From: Cohnella terricola
Lineage (GTDB): Bacteria > Bacillota > Bacilli > Paenibacillales > Paenibacillaceae
Assembly (NCBI RefSeq): GCF_007786475.1
Contig: NZ_VNJJ01000020.1
Location: 1 to 64,000, forward strand
Reading direction: 5' to 3'
Length of the DNA stretch: 64,000 nucleotides
A program made the position numbers and the translations under genes. Below the pieces are notes generated by a model. It saw only the letters and a program-made list of their open reading frames with translations, had not been told where the DNA came from and searched no databases. The first letter of the stretch is position 1. Each line of letters starts with the position of its first letter. Positions 41,649-49,283 of this stretch are shown here, one piece after another.

Positions 41649-42722
41649 ATGACAAGAGCTCTCGAAATATGGATCGGCGGCTACGGCGCCAAGAACGAAG
41701 CGGGAATCACGCGGGCAGAATTGATCCCGGCAACCGGGGAGCTGTTCAAGACATCGGAGTATAGCGGAATCGACGATGCGTCCTTTCTGCGGATGAACAA
41801 AGCGGGTACGCGTCTGTATGCCGTCAGCGAGACGAATGATCACATCGACGCGGACGGAGATCAAGCCGAAGGCGGACAGATCGCTTCTTTCCCGATCGAC
41901 GCGGAGACGCGCAAGCTCGGACCGGGACAATTCCAGCCTACACATGGAGCTCATCCGTGCCACCTGACGCTGACGCCGACGGAAGATTGGTTGGCCGTGT
42001 CGAACTACAGCGGATCTTCCGTCACGATGTACGTGATCGCGCCGGACACGCGGCCGGGACCGCCGTCCATTCGTTTCAGGCATAGCGGAAGCGGACCGAA
42101 CGAGCAGCGTCAGGAAGCGCCCCATCCGCATTCGGTCGCCTTTTCCCCGGACGGCCGATATTTGTTCGTTCCCGACCTCGGAATGGACAAGATCATGATC
42201 TATGCCCGCGATCCCGAGAGCATGTGGTCCGCGTACGACGCCGTTTCGCTAGAGCCGGGCGCGGGACCGCGCCACCTCGCTTTTCACCCGTCGGGCCAAA
42301 CGGTATACTCGGTGAACGAATTAGATAGTACGGTAACGCGGTTTACCCACGAGGACGGCAAGCTGACGCGACAAGAGTCGTTGTCCACGCTCCCTGCCTC
42401 TTACAAGGAAGAAAGCTACTGCGCCGAGATTCTCGTCTCTCCGGACGGCCGTTTCGTGTACGCCTCCAACCGCGGACATGACAGCATTGCCGTCTTCCAG
42501 GTCGACGAAAGCACGGCCGAGCTGCGTCCTGCGGGCCACGTCTCGACAAGGGGCAAATGGCCGCGGAATTTCGCGCTGTCTCCCGACGGCGCCTGGTTGA
42601 TCGCCGCGAACCAGAACTCCGACTCAGTCGTCCTGTTCCGCATTGAACCGCAATCCGGCTTGCCGATCTATGCCGGAACGGAGATTGCGGTAAGCAAGCC
42701 CGTCTGCGTGCTGATTCGATAG
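41649..42722 (+). CDS. Lactonase family seven-bladed beta-propeller protein (6-phosphogluconolactonase-like)
   Basis: 357 residues. Repeated propeller blades with SPDGRY/SPDGRF turns: HSVAFSPDGRYLFVPDLGMDKI, GPRHLAFHPSGQTVYSVNELDST, EILVSPDGRFVYASNRGHDSI and FALSPDGAWLIAANQNSDSV. This is the YbhE/Pgl lactonase family, some members of which hydrolyse 6-phosphogluconolactone. ATG 41649 has AAGGAG upstream; the frame to 41577 is unsupported. It lies between the inserted permease and yabP and may belong to the same insertion. Confidence 0.85.
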   Translation: MTRALEIWIGGYGAKNEAGITRAELIPATGELFKTSEYSGIDDASFLRMNKAGTRLYAVSETNDHIDADGDQAEGGQIASFPIDAETRKLGPGQFQPTHGAHPCHLTLTPTEDWLAVSNYSGSSVTMYVIAPDTRPGPPSIRFRHSGSGPNEQRQEAPHPHSVAFSPDGRYLFVPDLGMDKIMIYARDPESMWSAYDAVSLEPGAGPRHLAFHPSGQTVYSVNELDSTVTRFTHEDGKLTRQESLSTLPASYKEESYCAEILVSPDGRFVYASNRGHDSIAVFQVDESTAELRPAGHVSTRGKWPRNFALSPDGAWLIAANQNSDSVVLFRIEPQSGLPIYAGTEIAVSKPVCVLIR

Positions 42723-42732
42723 GGCAAGCTGT

Positions 42733-42760
42733 TCTAATTTCCTTGCCGCGCCCATAGGCT
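42733..42760 (+). promoter_or_regulatory. Candidate sigma-E promoter of yabPQ
   Basis: TCTAATT at 42733-42739, 13 bases, CATAGGCT at 42753-42760, a moderate match to KMATATT-N13/15-CATACANT. B. subtilis yabP/yabQ are sigma-E dependent, which favours the reading. Confidence 0.45.
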
Positions 42761-42787
42761 AGTCTTAAAGGCAAGGAGGGACGCGCC

Positions 42788-43069
42788 ATGGAGCACGTTA
42801 AGGGAGCCAAGCATCAGGAAGTCCGCATGCTGAACCGGAAGTCGCTCGATATTACGGGCGTCAGCAATGTGGAAAGCTTCGACAACGAGGAGTTTCTGCT
42901 GGAAACCGAATGCGGGTACTTGACCGTACGCGGGCAAAATCTGCATATGAAAAACTTAAGCCTGGACCAGGGGCTCGTCTCGATCGAGGGGCAAATCCAT
43001 TCCCTCGTCTATCTGGACGGCAGCACCGGAAATAAGTCTAAAGGCCTGTTTGGGAAATTGTTCAAGTGA
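42788..43069 (+). CDS. yabP: Sporulation protein YabP
   Basis: 93 residues. HQEVRMLNRKSLDITGVSNVESFDNEEFLLETECGYLTVRGQNLHMKNLSLDQG is the YabP/YqfC family fold. Needed for proper spore formation in B. subtilis; its exact action is unknown. AAGGAGG precedes ATG 42788. Its stop overlaps the GTG of yabQ, so the two are coupled. Confidence 0.94.
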   Translation: MEHVKGAKHQEVRMLNRKSLDITGVSNVESFDNEEFLLETECGYLTVRGQNLHMKNLSLDQGLVSIEGQIHSLVYLDGSTGNKSKGLFGKLFK

Positions 43070-43659
43070 GTGCGGCGGCTCAAGGCATGACGATCGCCTC
43101 CATGATGCTGTGCGGACTCGCCATGGGGCTCGTTTTTGACGTCTATCGTGTCGCCTCCCACCGGTTTCATGTGGCACGCTGGCTCCTTCCCGGGCTCGAC
43201 GTGGCGTACTGGGCAGCGGCTACCTTGGGCGTGTTCTCCGTGCTGCTGAACCACAATCAAGGCGAGGTTCGGCTGTATGTTTTCTTAGGTCTGGGAATCG
43301 GCGTGACAGGCTACTTCGGCTTGTTCAGCGGTTTTGTGGTCAAGCTTTCGGGTAAGCTGATCGACATCGTCAAAGCCCTCTCCCGGTTCGTCTGGAAGCT
43401 GACGGATACGCTAGCGATCGTTCCGTTTCTCTGGATCGTTCGTTTGTTGGCCAAGCTTCTGGACGTTTTGTTTATTGTCACGGCCGCATTAGTTCTCTGG
43501 ATCGGCAAGCTGCTCCTCAAACCGTTGAGTAGATTAGGGGGATGGCTATGGGCCAAGCTTCTTCCGGTCAGACGGAAATTCGCCCCGGTCGTGAACCTTT
43601 ATCGGCGAACTCGCGAGCGAATCCGACAAATTAGGGACATTTTCAGGAAAAAACCGTAA
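43066..43659 (+). CDS. yabQ: Spore cortex biosynthesis protein YabQ
   Basis: 197 residues. About four hydrophobic segments in the first 105 residues, with the family motif GLAMGLVFDVYRVASH, then amphipathic membrane helices and a basic C-terminal tail (RRTRERIRQIRDIFRKK). YabQ is a mother-cell membrane protein at the outer forespore membrane needed for cortex assembly. GTG start 43066 overlaps yabP. Confidence 0.92.
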   Translation: MSAAAQGMTIASMMLCGLAMGLVFDVYRVASHRFHVARWLLPGLDVAYWAAATLGVFSVLLNHNQGEVRLYVFLGLGIGVTGYFGLFSGFVVKLSGKLIDIVKALSRFVWKLTDTLAIVPFLWIVRLLAKLLDVLFIVTAALVLWIGKLLLKPLSRLGGWLWAKLLPVRRKFAPVVNLYRRTRERIRQIRDIFRKKP

Positions 43660-43724
43660 CTTTCGTTCGACAGTGTTTTTGCTGAATTGCATCGTTAGAA
43701 GGATATTTTCCCAAGTGCGCAGTG

Positions 43725-43733
43725 TGTTATAAT
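43725..43733 (+). promoter_or_regulatory. Extended -10 promoter of divIC
   Basis: TGTTATAAT: TGN plus a perfect TATAAT at 43728-43733, about 63 bases upstream of divIC. The -35 is poor, as allowed with TGN. Confidence 0.55.
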
Positions 43734-43796
43734 GATCGCGTCTCTCTCTAGTCAGGGGGCATGGATGATTTACTTGCTTGGGAAGGAGGCCTTGGA

Positions 43797-44105
43797 TTGT
43801 CTTCACGCACGATGACCGTTACACCCGCCGCGACAGGTGCGCGCAGAAGATTGAAGCTGTTGCTCTTCGTCTTGATTCTGTTCATGAGTTGGGCAGCTTA
43901 CGTTCTGATCTCCCAATACGGACAGATTAGCGACCGCTCGGGTCAATTGAGCGAAGCCAATCAGAAGTTAGCCGAGGCCCAAGCGAAGAACGAACAATTG
44001 AAGCAGCAAGTCGCGCGTTTGAACGACGATGAATATATCGGTCAGATTGCCCGTAAAGAATATGGGCTGGGTTTACCCGGGGAAGTTCCGATCAAGACCA
44101 AATAA
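43797..44105 (+). CDS. divIC: Cell division protein DivIC (FtsB-like)
   Basis: 102 residues. A short basic cytoplasmic N-terminus, one membrane segment (~residues 20-40, LLLFVLILFMSWAAYVLI), then a coiled coil (~45-78, QLSEANQKLAEAQAKNEQLKQQVARL) and EYIGQIARKEYGLGLPGE, the FtsB/DivIC septum domain. TTG 43797 is the start because AAGGAGG lies 7 bases upstream; ATG 43761 is poorly placed. It works with FtsL and DivIB in the divisome. Confidence 0.92.
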   Translation: MSSRTMTVTPAATGARRRLKLLLFVLILFMSWAAYVLISQYGQISDRSGQLSEANQKLAEAQAKNEQLKQQVARLNDDEYIGQIARKEYGLGLPGEVPIKTK

Positions 44106-44141
44106 CCCAATCCATCCCACCAATGGTTAGTCTAACGTCTG

Positions 44142-44171
44142 TTGACCTTGATTCGGATTGTCGTATATAAT
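44142..44171 (+). promoter_or_regulatory. Sigma-A promoter of yabR
   Basis: TTGACC at 44142-44147, 18 bases, TATAAT at 44166-44171. Confidence 0.7.
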
Positions 44172-44232
44172 TTTCATAACCGGACTTATATCGTCTGGGC
44201 ATAATTAGGTTCAGGGAGGAACATTGGTTTTT

Positions 44233-44676
44233 ATGGCCATCGAAGTGGGAACCAAACTGGAGGGCAAAGTTACCGGCATTACACATTTCGGAGCCTTCGT
44301 GGATTTAACGGGTGGAGTTACGGGCCTTGTCCATATTTCCGAAATCGCAGACAGCTACGTGAAAGACGTTCATGAGCATTTGAAGATTAATGACATGGTA
44401 AAGGTAAAAGTCATTAACGTGGATAAGGATGGCAAGATCGGCCTCTCCATTCGTCAAGCCGTGGACAAACCGCCGGAACAGCAACAAATGCAACAAGTGC
44501 AACAACGCGGACCTCGCGATCGTGGTGGTCGTCCCTCCAAACCAGGTGGTTTCGGAAGATCTCCCTCTTTTGATGACAAATTGTCTCGCTTCCTCAAGGA
44601 CAGCGAAGAACGTATTTCTTCTCTTAAGAAAAGCACCGAATCCAAACGTGGCGGACGCGGAGGACGTCGTTCTTAA
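44233..44676 (+). CDS. yabR: S1 RNA-binding domain protein YabR (GSP13-like)
   Basis: 147 residues. S1 domain at residues ~3-75 (GTKLEGKVTGITHFGAFVDLTGGVTGLVHISEIAD; GKIGLSIRQA), then a Gln-rich and Arg/Gly-rich linker and the family tail FDDKLSRFLKDSEERISSLKK. It probably associates with ribosomes. ATG 44233 is chosen by alignment to YabR; TTG 44224 lies closer to GGGAGGA and is an alternative. Confidence 0.9.
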   Translation: MAIEVGTKLEGKVTGITHFGAFVDLTGGVTGLVHISEIADSYVKDVHEHLKINDMVKVKVINVDKDGKIGLSIRQAVDKPPEQQQMQQVQQRGPRDRGGRPSKPGGFGRSPSFDDKLSRFLKDSEERISSLKKSTESKRGGRGGRRS

Positions 44677-44701
44677 GATATAAGCTACGCTATTTTATCG
44701 A

Positions 44702-44727
44702 GCCGGACCCCTAGGGTCCGGCTTTGC
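44702..44727 (+). terminator. Terminator after yabR
   Basis: GCCGGACCC, loop CTAG, GGGTCCGGCTTTGC. Strong stem 26 bases after the stop. Confidence 0.85.
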
Positions 44728-44784
44728 TGTTTATGGCGGCTTCCGGCATGGATGCTGAGGGCCTGGTTACTGGATAGTAATAGG

Positions 44785-44962
44785 GATGCAAAACATCGCT
44801 AATGATCGTTAATCGGGTGGACGTTAGCCAATAGCGATGCATAACATCCTACTAGACGTACAATCGCGGTCAAATGACCAATTTATCGGCAATTAACGGT
44901 GACGAACATCGTTATTGCGATAGCAGCATGGGCGAACGAACGGAATAACGATGATAGGCATC
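44785..44962 (+). repeat. Dispersed GATG-N5-CATC palindromes, second locus
   Basis: Three perfect GATG-N5-CATC elements: 44785-44797 (GATGCAAAACATC, identical to elements at 32828 and 32942), 44836-44848 (GATGCATAACATC) and 44950-44962 (GATGATAGGCATC). Flanks again read CATCGCTA and TAGCGATG, so the first two are in inverted order. The yabR-spoIIE gap (44677-45314) contains these, an orphan terminator at 45063, and the spoIIE promoter. In B. subtilis two tRNA genes lie in this gap; none is visible here. Confidence 0.75.
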
Positions 44963-45062
44963 GTATTTCTAGTTCCTCTTTTACAAGAAAAAATAGTTTG
45001 CCCGCATCCTTCGCGACTATCCGGCATGCGTGCGCGGTTCGCGTCTGCGGACCGGCGGCAAG

Positions 45063-45097
45063 GAGCGCCATCCCTCGTCGGATGAGCGCGTTTTTTC
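45063..45097 (+). terminator. Orphan terminator-like hairpin
   Basis: GAGCGCCATCC, loop CTCGTC, GGATGAGCGC, then GTTTTTTC. It has the orientation of a plus-strand terminator but no recognised gene ends within 380 bases upstream. Confidence 0.6.
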
Positions 45098-45211
45098 GCT
45101 GTCGTAATTGATGGGTTTGCTGTCCAAGCATACGGCAGTGGAGAGGGGAATGCCATGGGCGCCATAGGTTTGACCGGACCGCGCGGGGCATCGCCAAATC
45201 CCGGCCGAACC

Positions 45212-45277
45212 TGTCGGAAAAAACTTTTTTCCCGGCAACCGTTTCTGACAAACTTCATATAACGGCCCCCCTATAAT
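45212..45277 (+). promoter_or_regulatory. spoIIE promoter: sigma-A with long spacer and Spo0A-like boxes
   Basis: TATAAT at 45272-45277; the best -35, CTGACA (45245-45250), lies 21 bp upstream. TGTCGGA (45212-45218) and TGACAAA (45246-45252, over the -35) each differ from the 0A box TGNCGAA at one base. A spacer of about 21 bp with Spo0A boxes is characteristic of Spo0A-activated spoIIE and spoIIG promoters. Confidence 0.55.
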
Positions 45278-45314
45278 AAAAAACACAATTCAAACTGTGA
45301 ATGGGGTGTGCATC

Positions 45315-47864
45315 ATGGACAAGCCGTCGGTCGTTCCTTTCGTGCCGCGCACGGGAACAGGCCCTTCCTCCATGCCGGGCAGGGAAAGTAAGGGCTGGTA
45401 CCGAAAGCGGATATTCTCCGCCGATTCGAAATCCAAAGGGAATTCTCGCAAGCATTCGATATGGGCGAGGTGGGGGGAGGCGGTTCGCGCGCAGCAATGG
45501 CTGCTGCTGATCGTCGGAGCCGGATTTTTATTGGGCAGGGCTTCTATGTTAGGAGGAATCGCTCCGTTTGCGGCGGCCTTTTTCGGAGTCGTGCTTTATT
45601 TACGCAAGGATCTGGCTTTCTGGGCGCTAGTGTCCCTTACGGCAGGCAGCTTCTGGGCGACCGATCCAATGCCGGCGGCCATCTGCGCGGAGATCGCGGT
45701 CATCTATTTACTCTATCGCGGGTTGGTGATGTACGAGAAAGCGGATCTATCGCAGGCCCCGGTCGTCGTATTCGCCGCGACGTTGATCGTAAAGCTGTTT
45801 AGTGCATTGCTGATTAGCGGCACCGGCTGGCTTCCTTATGTTTTGACGTTTGTCGAAGCTTTGTTGGCGTTCGTGCTGACGCTGCTTTTCGTGCACGCCC
45901 TCTCCGTTCTTGCCAAGGTCGGAAAATCGTCCGAATTGCGCCATGAGGAATGGATCGGCGTTGCCATTCTGTTGGCCTGTCTGCTGACTGGGTTGTCGGG
46001 CTGGACGATATACGGGGTTTCACTGGCTGGCATACTGTCTCGTTATTTTGTCGTCGTAACGGCAGTTGCGGGCGGTCCCGCCCTAGGAACTTCCGCCGGC
46101 GTGGTCGCAGGGATGATCCTTGCCTTGTCCAATGTCGGCGCGAATTCGGAGATCGGGTTGCTGGCCTTCGGCGGCTTAATGGCCGGATTGCTCCGGGAAG
46201 GAGGCAAGGCGGCATCCGTGTTCGGTCTGCTGCTCGGTACTTCCGTCCTTGCGTTGTTCGGAGGGAGCGCGTCGGATACGATGGCGTCCACATGGGCGAC
46301 AGTCGTGGCCGCGGTGATGCTGCTGCTCACTCCGCGTTCGCTCATGGAGTCGTTGTCCCAATTCGTGCCTAGTCATTCATCCTATGCGCAACTCCAGCAT
46401 GATTATGCCCGGAGAGTGAGAGATTTGACGGCCGAACGGGTGGAGAGGTTCTCCGATGTGTTCCGTCAGTTGTCGAGCAGCTTTCGCCAGATGACCCAGA
46501 CCGGGGAACCAGCGATGCAGAACCGCGATTTCGATCATTTCGTGAACGAGGTGCATGAGCGCGCTTGCTCGAACTGCCATCGTTGCGGGTTGTGCTGGGA
46601 CAGGCAATTCATCCAGACGTACAAGCTCATGACGGATATGATGACCGCGGTGGAAGAGCGGCCTGATATCATGCCGGCGGAGATGCCGAAGTCGTGGAGC
46701 CGGGTATGCGTGAAGACGCCGCTTGTGCTCGACGTGTTGAAACGCCAGTACGAAGTGTACCGCCATGATCTGGTTTGGCGGCAGCAGCTGCAAGACAGCC
46801 GCTTCTTGGTAGCGGATCAGTTGTCCGGCGTGTCCCAGGTCATGGACGATCTCGTGAAAGAAATTCGGCGCGAAGCCAAGCAGATGGAGATGCAAGAGAG
46901 ACAGATCCGCGATGCGCTTGACCATCTGGGATTAGCGATTCAAAGCATAGATATTATCAGCCTGGAGGAGGGACATGTCGACATTGAGATGGTGCACGCC
47001 TTTCGTACCGGTTACGACGAATGCCGCAAGATGATCGCGCCGATTCTCACGGAGATTTTGGGTGAGACGGTCACGGTCGCCAGCGAGAGAGTCGGGGTTC
47101 CCGCGGCTCACCTGAGCACGGTGACGTTCGCTTCGGCGAAGCTCTTCGAAGTGGAGACGGGGGTGGCCGGCGCCGCTAAGGGCGGCGACATGCTGTCGGG
47201 AGACAGTTTCAGCATGGTCGAGCTGGGCAGCGGCAAGTTCGCGGTGGCGTTAAGCGACGGCATGGGCAACGGGGTCCGGGCGCGAATGGAAAGCAGCGCG
47301 GCCTTGTCGATGTTGGAACAGCTACTGCAGTCCGGGATAGATGAGCGGCTCGCGGTCAAGTCGGTCAATTCGATCCTGCTGCTCAGGTCGCCGGACGAGA
47401 TGTTCGCGACAGTGGATCTGGCTTTGATCGATTTGTACACGGCGCACGCGACGATGCTGAAGATTGGTTCGACGCCAAGCTTTATCAAGAGAGGGAGGGA
47501 GATTATTCCGATTGCCGCGAGCAACTTGCCGATCGGCATTCTGCACGATATCGAGATCGATCTGCTGAGCATACAATTGCAGCCGGGGGATACGTTGATC
47601 ATGATGACGGACGGCATTCTGGACGCGCCTGACTATGCGGTAAACAAGGAGCAGTGGATGAAAAGGGTACTCCAGGAGCTGGATGCCGACGAGCCGCAGG
47701 ATATCGCCGATGCGCTTCTCGATACGGCGCTGCGTCAGCATCCGGGCGGAGCGAAGGATGATATGACGGTAGTCGTCACGAGGATCACGCGCCATTATCC
47801 GGAGTGGGCGGCTTTCAAGTGGCCGGGCCTCGCTCGGTTGGAGCGGCCGCGGACGGTGAGCTGA
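45315..47864 (+). CDS. spoIIE: Stage II sporulation protein E, PP2C-type phosphatase
   Basis: 849 residues. A basic N-terminal tail, ten or so hydrophobic segments (~60-340), a regulatory coiled-coil region with CSNCHRCGLCWDRQF near residue 420, and a C-terminal PP2C domain from ~590 with metal-binding Asp in LSGDSFSMVEL, LSDGMGNG and MMTDGILDAPD. SpoIIE moves to the polar septum and dephosphorylates SpoIIAA to switch on sigma-F. ATG 45315 follows GGGGTG; 45297 is less likely. A repeat array follows. Confidence 0.96.
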   Translation: MDKPSVVPFVPRTGTGPSSMPGRESKGWYRKRIFSADSKSKGNSRKHSIWARWGEAVRAQQWLLLIVGAGFLLGRASMLGGIAPFAAAFFGVVLYLRKDLAFWALVSLTAGSFWATDPMPAAICAEIAVIYLLYRGLVMYEKADLSQAPVVVFAATLIVKLFSALLISGTGWLPYVLTFVEALLAFVLTLLFVHALSVLAKVGKSSELRHEEWIGVAILLACLLTGLSGWTIYGVSLAGILSRYFVVVTAVAGGPALGTSAGVVAGMILALSNVGANSEIGLLAFGGLMAGLLREGGKAASVFGLLLGTSVLALFGGSASDTMASTWATVVAAVMLLLTPRSLMESLSQFVPSHSSYAQLQHDYARRVRDLTAERVERFSDVFRQLSSSFRQMTQTGEPAMQNRDFDHFVNEVHERACSNCHRCGLCWDRQFIQTYKLMTDMMTAVEERPDIMPAEMPKSWSRVCVKTPLVLDVLKRQYEVYRHDLVWRQQLQDSRFLVADQLSGVSQVMDDLVKEIRREAKQMEMQERQIRDALDHLGLAIQSIDIISLEEGHVDIEMVHAFRTGYDECRKMIAPILTEILGETVTVASERVGVPAAHLSTVTFASAKLFEVETGVAGAAKGGDMLSGDSFSMVELGSGKFAVALSDGMGNGVRARMESSAALSMLEQLLQSGIDERLAVKSVNSILLLRSPDEMFATVDLALIDLYTAHATMLKIGSTPSFIKRGREIIPIAASNLPIGILHDIEIDLLSIQLQPGDTLIMMTDGILDAPDYAVNKEQWMKRVLQELDADEPQDIADALLDTALRQHPGGAKDDMTVVVTRITRHYPEWAAFKWPGLARLERPRTVS

Positions 47865-47965
47865 GGGGGAGGGGGACTTGATAAGCAGGGGTGTCCGAGA
47901 GGTCCGGTGACCGATGGGCAGCCCTTTTTTGATGCAACCGCCTGCGTTGAGATGTGCTGTTTCTC

Positions 47966-48450
47966 TCATTGTTGCAAAAAGCAGCAATGGCGAGGTCCAA
48001 AGGAGCCACATCCCTCTCATTGTCGCAAAAAGCAGCAATGGCGAGGTCCATAGGAGCCACATTCCACTCATTGTCGCAAAAAGCAGCAATGGCGGGGTCC
48101 ACAGGAGCCACATCCCTCTCATTGTCGCAAAAAGCAGCAATGGCGAGGTCCACAGGAGCCACATCCCTCATTGTCGCAAAAAGCAGCAATGGCGAGGTCC
48201 ACAGGAGCCACATCCCTCTCATTGTCGCAAAAAGCAGCAATGGCGAGGTCCACAGGAGCCACATCCCTCTCATTGCCGCAAAAAGCAGCAATGGCGAGGT
48301 CCGTAGGAGCTACATCCCTCTCATTGTCGCAAAAAGCAGCAATGGCGGGGTCCACAGGAGCCACATCCCTCTCATTGTTGCAAAAAGCAGCAATGGAGAG
48401 GTCCATAGGAGCCACATCCCTCTCATTGTCGCAAAAAGCAGCAATGGCGA
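47966..48450 (+). repeat. Minisatellite A: ten 51-bp tandem copies, each with a hairpin
   Basis: GCAAAAAGCAGCAATGG recurs at 47974, 48025, 48076, 48127, 48176, 48227, 48278, 48329, 48380 and 48431: period 51 bp with a single 49-bp step (loss of CT). Each unit contains CATTGTCGC-AAAAA-GCAGCAATG, an imperfect hairpin, then a GGTCCACAGGAGCCACATCCCTCT spacer-like part that is also conserved. Frames stay open through it on both strands only because 51 is a multiple of three. Confidence 0.92.
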
Positions 48451-48524
48451 CAGTCAAAGGTTAAATCTCGCAATCTTTGGCGACACTCTTAATAGATACT
48501 AGAAACCTATGAGGAGTGTTTGAA

Positions 48525-49283
48525 ATGAAACAGATTTTACTCATTACGGACGGCGGTTCGAACGTCGGAGAAAGCCCGGTCGTCGCCGCGGCGCAGGCTT
48601 TTGCCGAAGGGATCACCGTGAACGTCGCCGGCGTCGTGGACGAAGGCGCGATCGGAGAGTATGGGGCGACGGAGATTGCCGAGATCGCCCGGGCAGGCGG
48701 AGGAATCAGCCGGATCGTCACTAGCCGCCAGCTCTCCCGTACGGTGCAGATGATGACGAGGCAGACGGTGGCAGGCACGATCAGGCAGGCGGTCAACCAC
48801 GAACTGCGCCAATTGTTCGGGGTGGAGGATGTCGGGGCTTTGCCCCCGCCCAAGCGCGGAGAAGTCGTTAAAGTGATGGAGGAGATGGAGGAAACGATGT
48901 CACTCTCCGTCGCGCTCCTAATCGACGCCAGCGCCAGCATGAAACCGAAGCTGCACGCCGTGGAGGAGGCAATTCGCGATCTGACTTTGAGTCTGCAAGC
49001 CCGCAAGGGCAGGAGCCAGGTGTCCGTATTCCATTTTCCGGGTGAAAACCAGTACACATATTGCATGATGGATACGGGATGGATATCCAATGCTTCAAGC
49101 ATCGGATCCTTGTTCGGCAAAATCCGCATGCGCGGCACGACCCCGACGGGACCGGCTCTATTGCAGGTCGTTGATTATATTCGCGAGACTTGTGGTAAAA
49201 TAAGCAGAATAGAGCTAATGGACGAGCCGATTCAAGCATCGCCGGGCGAGTCGAGCGAGGTGCGGAGTGATAACGTCATCTGA
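48525..49283 (+). CDS. yabS: YabS-like von Willebrand factor A domain protein
   Basis: 252 residues. A first open-sheet half (LLITDGGSNVGESPVVAAAQAFAEG) is followed by a second with the MIDAS-like DASASMKP near residue 140 and RGTTPTGPALLQVV near 210. YabS is a vWA protein of unknown role, always paired with the YabT kinase after spoIIE. ATG 48525 is used, with GAGGAG 9 bases upstream. It overlaps yabT by 17 bp. Confidence 0.87.
   Translation: MKQILLITDGGSNVGESPVVAAAQAFAEGITVNVAGVVDEGAIGEYGATEIAEIARAGGGISRIVTSRQLSRTVQMMTRQTVAGTIRQAVNHELRQLFGVEDVGALPPPKRGEVVKVMEEMEETMSLSVALLIDASASMKPKLHAVEEAIRDLTLSLQARKGRSQVSVFHFPGENQYTYCMMDTGWISNASSIGSLFGKIRMRGTTPTGPALLQVVDYIRETCGKISRIELMDEPIQASPGESSEVRSDNVI

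Noticed and set aside
45155..45262. 35-codon ORF (MGAIGLTGPRGAS...) with a GGAGAGGGG upstream
   Set aside because: It overlaps the putative spoIIE promoter and Spo0A boxes; the collagen-like start is too short to mean anything.
44731..45310. tRNA genes expected here from the B. subtilis order
   Set aside because: No T-loop GGTTCGA motif with a cloverleaf context could be found in the gap.
47966..48450. CRISPR array
   Set aside because: The region between hairpins is the same in every copy, so there are no unique spacers, and no cas genes are present.
47914..48502. Long open frames on both strands through the spoIIE-yabS repeat array
   Set aside because: They exist because the 51-bp unit is a multiple of three and lacks stops; the peptides are pure 17-residue repeats in several frames at once.
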